From Eopsaltria australis (Eukaryota > Chordata > Aves > Passeriformes > Petroicidae): a DNA stretch of 64,000 bases. The notes under the pieces were generated by a model. It had not been told where the DNA came from, ran no database searches, and worked only from the letters and a program-made list of their open reading frames with translations. The stretch is taken from positions 102,688 to 166,687 of the forward strand of contig JAVTVJ010000783.1 of NCBI GenBank assembly GCA_034509425.1, written 5' to 3'. Shown here piece after piece: positions 58,994 to 64,000 of this stretch (positions are counted from its first letter, which is position 1; every line of letters begins with the position of its first letter). The translations under genes were made by a program, and so were the position numbers.

Positions 58994-60249
58994 TCTCCCC
59001 CTTTTCTTTTTTCTAAGAACGTTTTTCTGAGTAAACTTACTACAACATTTTTTAAACATGCAAACAACAGCAAAACGATAACGATAATAACGAGAATCCA
59101 CAACAAGGATTTTATCAGCCCAACAGCCCACGAAGAAAGTCCAAGGCCATCTAGCATGTATTGGAGCCAGTCTTTACTCTCAACCTTCAGTTGGCCTATG
59201 TGCCCGCGCATTTCCTGGAGCGTTGCGTGAATACTCTTCGCGTTGGACGACAAGTTAAGACAACACATCCCTTCAAAGTCCTCGCACCCGTGCCCGTGTG
59301 CGAGGAGGAGAAAGTTAATCGCCGCCCTGTTCTGCAGGGTGGCGTGCCTAGTAGTGTCCTCATCTTCTAGCAGTTGGGTCAATGCCCGGGACGTGAGGTT
59401 GGCTTGTCTGCCAAGCCAACACTCTAAATGGCCTAATTCCCCCAAGGCCTTAGCTGCCGCCACCCAGGGCACGAATATGGAGGCAGCCACCCTCTTTGAA
59501 AAACTCCAATGTTCAACAGCCGAATTGCAATTTTCGTCCCAAGTTTCGAGTGATCTTTTTTGACGGGTCAAATTATAGAATTTTCTCCATTCCAAAATTT
59601 GAGTCTTGTTGGGGGTCATGAGGGTGAGTTGGCCCAACGTGCATGGCCCACCTGAAAGACGGGACGGAATCCCGGCCCAGACTCTATCCCCACAGATTAA
59701 AAACACACCGGAGGGGAGAGTCTTCGGGACTGGCGTGGACTTGGACCGGTTGGAGACAGATCTCATAGTATAGTTACACCAATTTTCAAAACTGTAAACG
59801 GATCTTTTTAGGGGATGCACATATTTGTATGGAATTTTACCATATCCTCCAAATTTCTTGGCATCTTCTAAACTAGGGAAGTAATCAAAGCCAATACAAA
59901 AGTCTGCTTTGGAGGACCCCAACAGCGCCAATTCTTGGGGTTCCTCTGGTGCATGTGGGAGGGTCTTCATCCACGCGTCCCAGGTGTCAACTGGTTCGGG
60001 CCTTTTACCTGCGAAGGAGGTGTCATCTCTTCGCAGGGGGATACCTACTAGGCAAGTCGACATGGGATCGTTCGCGGAATGCATGCTCAGACACATGCTA
60101 TCTTGTTTCAACGCCTTGGCGAGCGTTACCCAAACGTTCTCTCTGGGCTGTTGGACTAGCCAACCTCTGCTTGTCGGTGTTAGGGATGTTATGGCAGCAA
60201 ACAAAAGGATGACTCGCACAGGCTCGAGGGCTCCAAGGATTCTCACCAT
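58891..60249 (-). CDS. env: Endogenous retroviral envelope glycoprotein, intact ORF
   Basis: The 452-residue frame has no stops. A hydrophobic leader lies near residues 10-28. The surface subunit ends at a furin-type site RQKR (229-232). A disulfide-bounded internal fusion loop lies between Cys241 and Cys277, an alpharetrovirus-style arrangement. The immunosuppressive-like LQNRAAINFLLL (305-316) leads to CX6CC (322-330). A membrane anchor spans about 378-398, followed by a ~54-residue tail. N-glycosylation sequons occur at 159, 167, 214, 226, 284 and 332. An acceptor-like CTCACCCCAG lies 13 bases before the ATG, fitting a spliced env mRNA. The known role of the family is receptor binding and membrane fusion. 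The C-terminus reads through the polypurine tract about 33 codons into U3. The CX6CC type is unusual beside a betaretroviral pol and implies recombination in its ancestry. Confidence 0.93.
   Translation of the reverse strand: MVRILGALEPVRVILLFAAITSLTPTSRGWLVQQPRENVWVTLAKALKQDSMCLSMHSANDPMSTCLVGIPLRRDDTSFAGKRPEPVDTWDAWMKTLPHAPEEPQELALLGSSKADFCIGFDYFPSLEDAKKFGGYGKIPYKYVHPLKRSVYSFENWCNYTMRSVSNRSKSTPVPKTLPSGVFLICGDRVWAGIPSRLSGGPCTLGQLTLMTPNKTQILEWRKFYNLTRQKRSLETWDENCNSAVEHWSFSKRVAASIFVPWVAAAKALGELGHLECWLGRQANLTSRALTQLLEDEDTTRHATLQNRAAINFLLLAHGHGCEDFEGMCCLNLSSNAKSIHATLQEMRGHIGQLKVESKDWLQYMLDGLGLSSWAVGLIKSLLWILVIIVIVLLLFACLKNVVVSLLRKTFLEKRKGGDVGVVSMELKPQKPRENSWWKDPSSTPRIKTSGV
58994..59012 (-). other. 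Polypurine tract inside env
   Basis: On the minus strand AAAAAGAAAAGGGGGAGA precedes the LTR. It is read in the env frame as EKRKGGD, so the tract is also coding. Confidence 0.85.
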
Positions 60250-60481
60250 CGTTACCGCTTTTCCTGGGGTGAGTAAAACACATGATTGAGGGGTAAGTAC
60301 AGCACCTAATATTTACTGATGACTTCCTTTCCCTCATCTGACGTCTTTCCCCTCCCATCTCCCCTCTTTACCACTCTAACACTAGGTAGGAGGAGGTCTT
60401 AGGGAGAGGGAAAGGTAAGAAGGGGTCTCAGGGAAGGGGTAGGAATGGGGGAGGGAGGTATTTAAGGGCATTAAAGTCTTT
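60250..60481 (-). other. pol-env intergenic segment with splice acceptor
   Basis: These 232 bp separate the end of integrase from the env ATG. On the minus strand a pyrimidine-rich TGTTTTACTCACCCCAG ends at 60264, which is the likely env splice acceptor. Confidence 0.65.
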
Positions 60482-62086
60482 TTAAATGCTCTTTCTTCTT
60501 GCGAGAATAGCAGGTTGGTTTAGGTCCATCATCTTTGGATCTTTTCGTTGTGGATGTTGTATTTTCTTCTTTCGACGCTTCCACGCCGTCGAGTCGTCTT
60601 GTCCGGGTGTCGTGGAGGGGTCATGGCACTCCTTTCTGAAAGGCTTAATATTTTTTGCCGGGAGCCAGCGCGGTCCGCCTGGGGTGGAGACACAACCGTA
60701 TCCCCTTCCCCAGACGATTAGCGGCGCTGGCCCCATAATTTGCTGACTTTCAGGATCCTTGTACAACACTGGTGGACGTTCTGCCAATTTACTTCGGGCC
60801 GAATTCGTAAAATGTCTAAATACGGGGGGAGTCGGCTCACTTTCGGAGCAATTTAGGAAATTTAGAGTTATTAGAGCCTTGCAGAGGCGCTCAATGGGCG
60901 ACTTTCCCTCTGCCTCTCCCCGCTGTTGTACAAGGAGCCTTTTCAAATCTCGATGTTTCCTCTCTACTAGGGCTTGCCCAGTAGGAGAGTGAGGAATGCC
61001 GGTAGTATGTTTGACACCCCAGCCCTGCATAAATCCTCTGATGGTAGCGGAGGTATATGCAGGGCCATTGTCAGTCTTGATTTCTTTCGGGACTCCCAGC
61101 ACAGAGAATGCCATTGTTAGGTGTCTTTTGACATCTCGTGCCTTCTCTCCCATATGGGCAGACGCAAATACTGCTCCTGAAAACGTGTCTACTGATACAT
61201 GAACATACTTGAGCCTGCCAAAGGGAGAGAAGTGGGTTACGTCCATTTGCCAGATCTCGTTAGAATTGATCCCCCTTGGGTTTACTCCTTGGTTAAATGA
61301 TGGTATCTGGAATGATTGACAACTCGGGCATGTGGCCACTATGGCGCGAGCCTGCTCCAGAGAAAGACCAAACATTCTCCGGAGGGCCGGCGCATTTTGA
61401 TGGTAACATTGGTGGCTCAGGCGTGCCTGTGCAAAGATGTCTGGGATGTTACACTGCATGACAGGCATCGCCAGGGCGTCGGCCCTCGCATTCCCCTCTG
61501 AGATAAAACCAGGGAGGCCTGAATGCGACCTCACATGCATAACATAATATTGGTGCTTGCGGTGGGACAGGAGCTCAATCAGTCTCGCAAGCAGGCCAAA
61601 TAGTTTCTGGTTTGGTACCTCCTTCAGTAAAGAATGTTCTGCCCTGGACACTACTCCAGCCACATAAGCCGAATCAGTTACCAAATTGATAGGTTGCTCT
61701 TGAAACCTTTCGAACACTCTGACGACTGCGGCCAGTTCAGCGATCTGTGGAGAGCCCTCCACAACGTGAACTTCCTCGTCCCACTCGAGGGAAACTGGAT
61801 CTCTCCAAGTCAAAACGGACTTGTGAGATGACCCAGAGCCGTCAGTGAAAACCGTCACAGCGTCGTGAATTGGGGTTCTACTTTGTACGAATTTGGGAGC
61901 CAATTGAAACGAGGTGTTAAACAAATCATGTTTTAGTTTTTTGCTTTCAATTTGGCCAATGTAGCTGTCCAAGGCTAATTGAAGGGTTTCACTTTCTTGC
62001 AAAACACTCTCAAATTGATCTAATTTCCAGGGGATTGTTATGCATGTAAAGTCGCACCCCGCCAGGGTGCGAAGCCGCCGCCGAGC
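60482..62086 (-). pseudogene. pol: pol, RNase H and integrase part
   Basis: A 506-residue frame runs from 62002, and the frame is open back to the stop at 62087. RNase H carries TDGS (Asp54), Glu89, Asp110 and Asp175. Integrase carries the zinc site His197/His201/Cys225/Cys228 and the catalytic triad Asp254, Asp311 and Glu347. The C-terminus has PRWLPAKNIKPF and the basic AWKRRKKK. All catalytic residues are present, but the segment is cut off from RT by one in-frame TGA, so it is called as part of a broken gene. RNase H would remove RNA from cDNA hybrids and integrase would join cDNA to the chromosome. The family is betaretrovirus-like (ERVK). Confidence 0.92.
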
Positions 62087-63090
62087 TCATGTAATGAGCT
62101 CTGCCACCAAATCTTGTGGCCTCGAGATAGTTTTGGACGGAGAGTGGGGCAAGAACACCCACTCTATGATTAAGAGTGGATCTTTAGCCCCCTCGTCCCA
62201 CTGAAATACCAACCCATAATATGATGGTGTCTTTCCCAAGATAATGTATCTAAATGGGAGATCAGGGTTGGTGCGATGTGCCCTTCGTGTTTTGATGGTA
62301 AACAATACCTTATCAATCACCCGCGCCGCCTCAGGGGTAATCTCAATGGGGCTGTCCAACGCGTGTCCACCTCGAAGCAACTGGAACAGCAGCGCAAGTT
62401 CTGCCGTCTGCAGTCCTAGAAGGGGTCTGATCCAATTGATAGATCCGCAAAGCTGGTGTAATTGTCGAAGTGTCTTGGGGTTCTGCTCTATTTGAAGAAG
62501 CTGCGGGAGGATTGTTCTCTCCGTAATTTTAACACCTAGATACTTCCAGGGTTCTTGGTATTGGATTTTTTCTGTCTGAATTTCCATTCCCGCAGCTTGG
62601 ATGGCTTCGACGACAGCGGTCAGGGTCATGTCCAGCAAACTCTTTTCTGGCGCGCACACTAAAACATCGTCCATGTAATGGACTATCCGTGCTTTGGGGT
62701 ACGCCTTCCTAATGGGAGAAAGCACCTCGGAGACGTACCATTGGCATATTACCGGGGAATTCCTCATTCCCTGGGGCAGTACTAGCCAATGGTATCTCTT
62801 CATCGGCGCTTCTCTGTTTTTCCTTGGAACAGAGAAGGCGAACCTGGGCGCGTCAGCTGGATTCAAGGGAATGCTAAAAAAGCAGTCCTTTATGTCAATA
62901 ATGGCAACTGGCCATCCCTTTGGTAACATTGACGGTGACGGGAGGCCAGGCTGTAATGGGCCCATCTCCTCCATGACCTTGTTAACAGCGCGGAGGTCAT
63001 GGAGGAGTCGCCATTTGTCCTTCCCCGACTTTTTGATGACAAACACCGGGGTGTTCCAGGGGCTTGAGGAGGGCGCTAGATGACCTTTTT
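62087..63090 (-). pseudogene. pol: pol, reverse transcriptase part
   Basis: The frame 62087-63046 carries WRLLHDLRAVN, AIIDIKDCFF (catalytic Asp51), LPQGMRNSP and YMDD (124-127), so the polymerase core is complete. It ends in a TGA at 62087-62089 that lies in frame with RNase H just downstream; the codon could be a decayed CGA. At the front, the reading frame changes at a run of A residues near 63090, where one base too few separates it from the pol N-terminus. A homopolymer sequencing error would look the same. Confidence 0.92.
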
Positions 63091-63270
63091 TAGCTGTTCT
63101 TCAACTAGTTGTTCCAAAACACGCAGTTTGTCATCTCTTAGGGGCCACTGCTCCACCCTGACTGGTTGATCAGTCAGCCATTTAATGGCGGGGGTGGTGC
63201 GTGCAGCAGTGACCCCCCCTAGAAATCCCCCTTCGGTGGTATTCGGGGAATTTCTAGGGTCGCCCCCCAT
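63076..63270 (-). pseudogene. pol: pol N-terminus before the frameshift
   Basis: The frame reads ...IKWLTDQPVRVEQWPL and LEQLVEEQLKK, the standard start of a betaretroviral RT. It overlaps the end of pro in the -1 frame. It stops soon after the A run at about 63090, where the continuation (APSSSPWNTP) lies in the next frame. Confidence 0.85.
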
Positions 63271-63999
63271 TGGGACATTACGTCCCTGCCTATCAAATTG
63301 AACCCTAGGGGAAGGACAAAGGGTTTAACTGAGGCCGTATGTCCATCGGGGCTTTGGATTATGATGTTGGAGGTGCTCTTTTTTGGGGCAACCGGGCCTC
63401 CTACGCCGTAAAGGCCTTGGGAGGCTTCCTTGGTTCCCCACTCTCTGGGCCATTCAGCTTGTGAAATGATAGTAACATCAGCACCTGTGTCTAAGAGTCC
63501 ATAACTGTGAAAGGAAGATATCCCATTGTCTATTTTACAGTCTATGATAGGTTTGTCTTTTCCGACGACCTCGGTCCACCAAATACATGGGGTACGTCGA
63601 TCTCTTGGCAGGCAGTCAGGTAAAACGATGGCTTGCCCGATCCATGTATTTTTGGGAAGAAACCAGGGAGTTGTATTTGGGCATATAGCTAAAGACAGGT
63701 TCTTCCCTGGGCGGTAGTCTCTAATTTCAGGAATAACATGGATTCCCGGAGGTCCCCGAGAAGAGTCTCCGGTTAATAATACAGTCATTGAGTGTGGGGG
63801 TGGGTGTTTCAGAGTCACTGCAACGTGCTGGAATTCCCCCGATACTAAATGCAAGGTAAAAGCAGTGACGATGTCATATCGGTAACATACCTCTCGCTCC
63901 GGCGCTCCATCAGGTGTTTCTAAAGTTCGCGATGGGGATGGCACGGAGCTCCCGCTGGTTGCAGCCTTTAATTTGTTGGCTGGGGAGCGTGACGCTGCT
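63219..63999 (-). CDS. pro: dUTPase-like segment and aspartic protease (pro), 5' end outside the window
   Basis: The frame is open to the window edge, so the 5' part is missing. Counting from the GTG at 63944, residues 45-110 resemble the C-terminal half of a retroviral dUTPase (GIHVIPEIRDYRPG and WIGQAIVLPD), as found in betaretroviral pro. The protease follows with LLDTGADVTIIS, the catalytic Asp-Thr-Gly, and ends IPRIPPKGDF at the frameshift site. A pepsin-like retroviral protease acts as a dimer to cleave Gag and Pol. The dUTPase part lacks obvious full active-site motifs in what is visible. No breaks are seen. Confidence 0.88.
   Translation of the reverse strand, partial: AASRSPANKLKAATSGSSVPSPSRTLETPDGAPEREVCYRYDIVTAFTLHLVSGEFQHVAVTLKHPPPHSMTVLLTGDSSRGPPGIHVIPEIRDYRPGKNLSLAICPNTTPWFLPKNTWIGQAIVLPDCLPRDRRTPCIWWTEVVGKDKPIIDCKIDNGISSFHSYGLLDTGADVTIISQAEWPREWGTKEASQGLYGVGGPVAPKKSTSNIIIQSPDGHTASVKPFVLPLGFNLIGRDVMSQWGATLEIPRIPPKGDF
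63222..63228 (-). promoter_or_regulatory. -1 ribosomal frameshift site between pro and pol
   Basis: On the minus strand GGATTTC is followed at once by the pro stop TAG (63219-63221). In the pro frame it is read G GAT TTC; after a -1 slip it is GGA TTT, which enters the pol frame. The mouse mammary tumour virus pro-pol site is GGATTTA, so this is the same class of site. Confidence 0.75.
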
Positions 64000-64000
64000 C

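Overview
This window looks like nuclear DNA of a bird, probably a songbird, from a gene-poor and repeat-rich region. The evidence is CR1-type LINE fragments, several avian-style endogenous retrovirus (ERV) families, AT-rich single-copy DNA, and no recognisable host protein-coding gene. By my tally a little over half of the 64 kb is retroelement. That density, together with a near-perfect 6-kb inverted repeat, fits a W-chromosome-like or other low-recombination region. This placement is inference from content only.

Layout. Positions 1-723 hold the end of an ERVL-like provirus (pol scrap plus LTR). Positions 273-6263 and 36123-42113 form an inverted repeat with about 29.9 kb between the arms. 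Each arm holds an ERVL-like LTR end, a CR1 interrupted by a solo LTR, about 2.2 kb of single-copy DNA, and most of a 1.6-kb LTR. The spacer contains further copies of this large LTR family (TGTCCTGGG...CCACTACA). These are a minimal provirus with a tRNA-Gly primer site (12827-15718), an old remnant (15719-16362), a G-to-A hypermutated copy (18344-19954), a copy split by a 3.3-kb non-autonomous provirus (23622-28553), and a three-deep nest (29869-33795). A candidate CpG-island promoter of unknown ownership lies at 11990-12660.

After the right arm come the ERVL-like integrase scrap (42572-43153), long unique stretches, a 1.04-kb LTR with a tandem array of CTCF-like motifs (45920-46963), a solo LTR with a 6-bp target duplication (48356-48998), a possible LTR (51418-51774) and another 1.6-kb solo LTR (54930-56562). 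The last 5.6 kb (58369 to the window end, minus strand) is a betaretrovirus-like provirus. It has protease with a dUTPase-like part, pol broken at two points, an intact 452-codon env of the alpha/gamma-retroviral type, a polypurine tract and a 3' LTR.

How the parts relate. The non-autonomous provirus at 24435-27731 keeps a matrix-like domain, a proline-rich stretch, a tail resembling the end of integrase, and a remnant of the env membrane anchor. The last two match the provirus at the end of the window, so it looks like an internal-deletion derivative of a related virus that would depend on it or on kin for enzymes. The 1.6-kb LTR family carries only cis elements in this window. Its TATA box, splice-site-like pair and polyadenylation signal all lie inside one LTR, so even a solo LTR could be a complete transcription unit.
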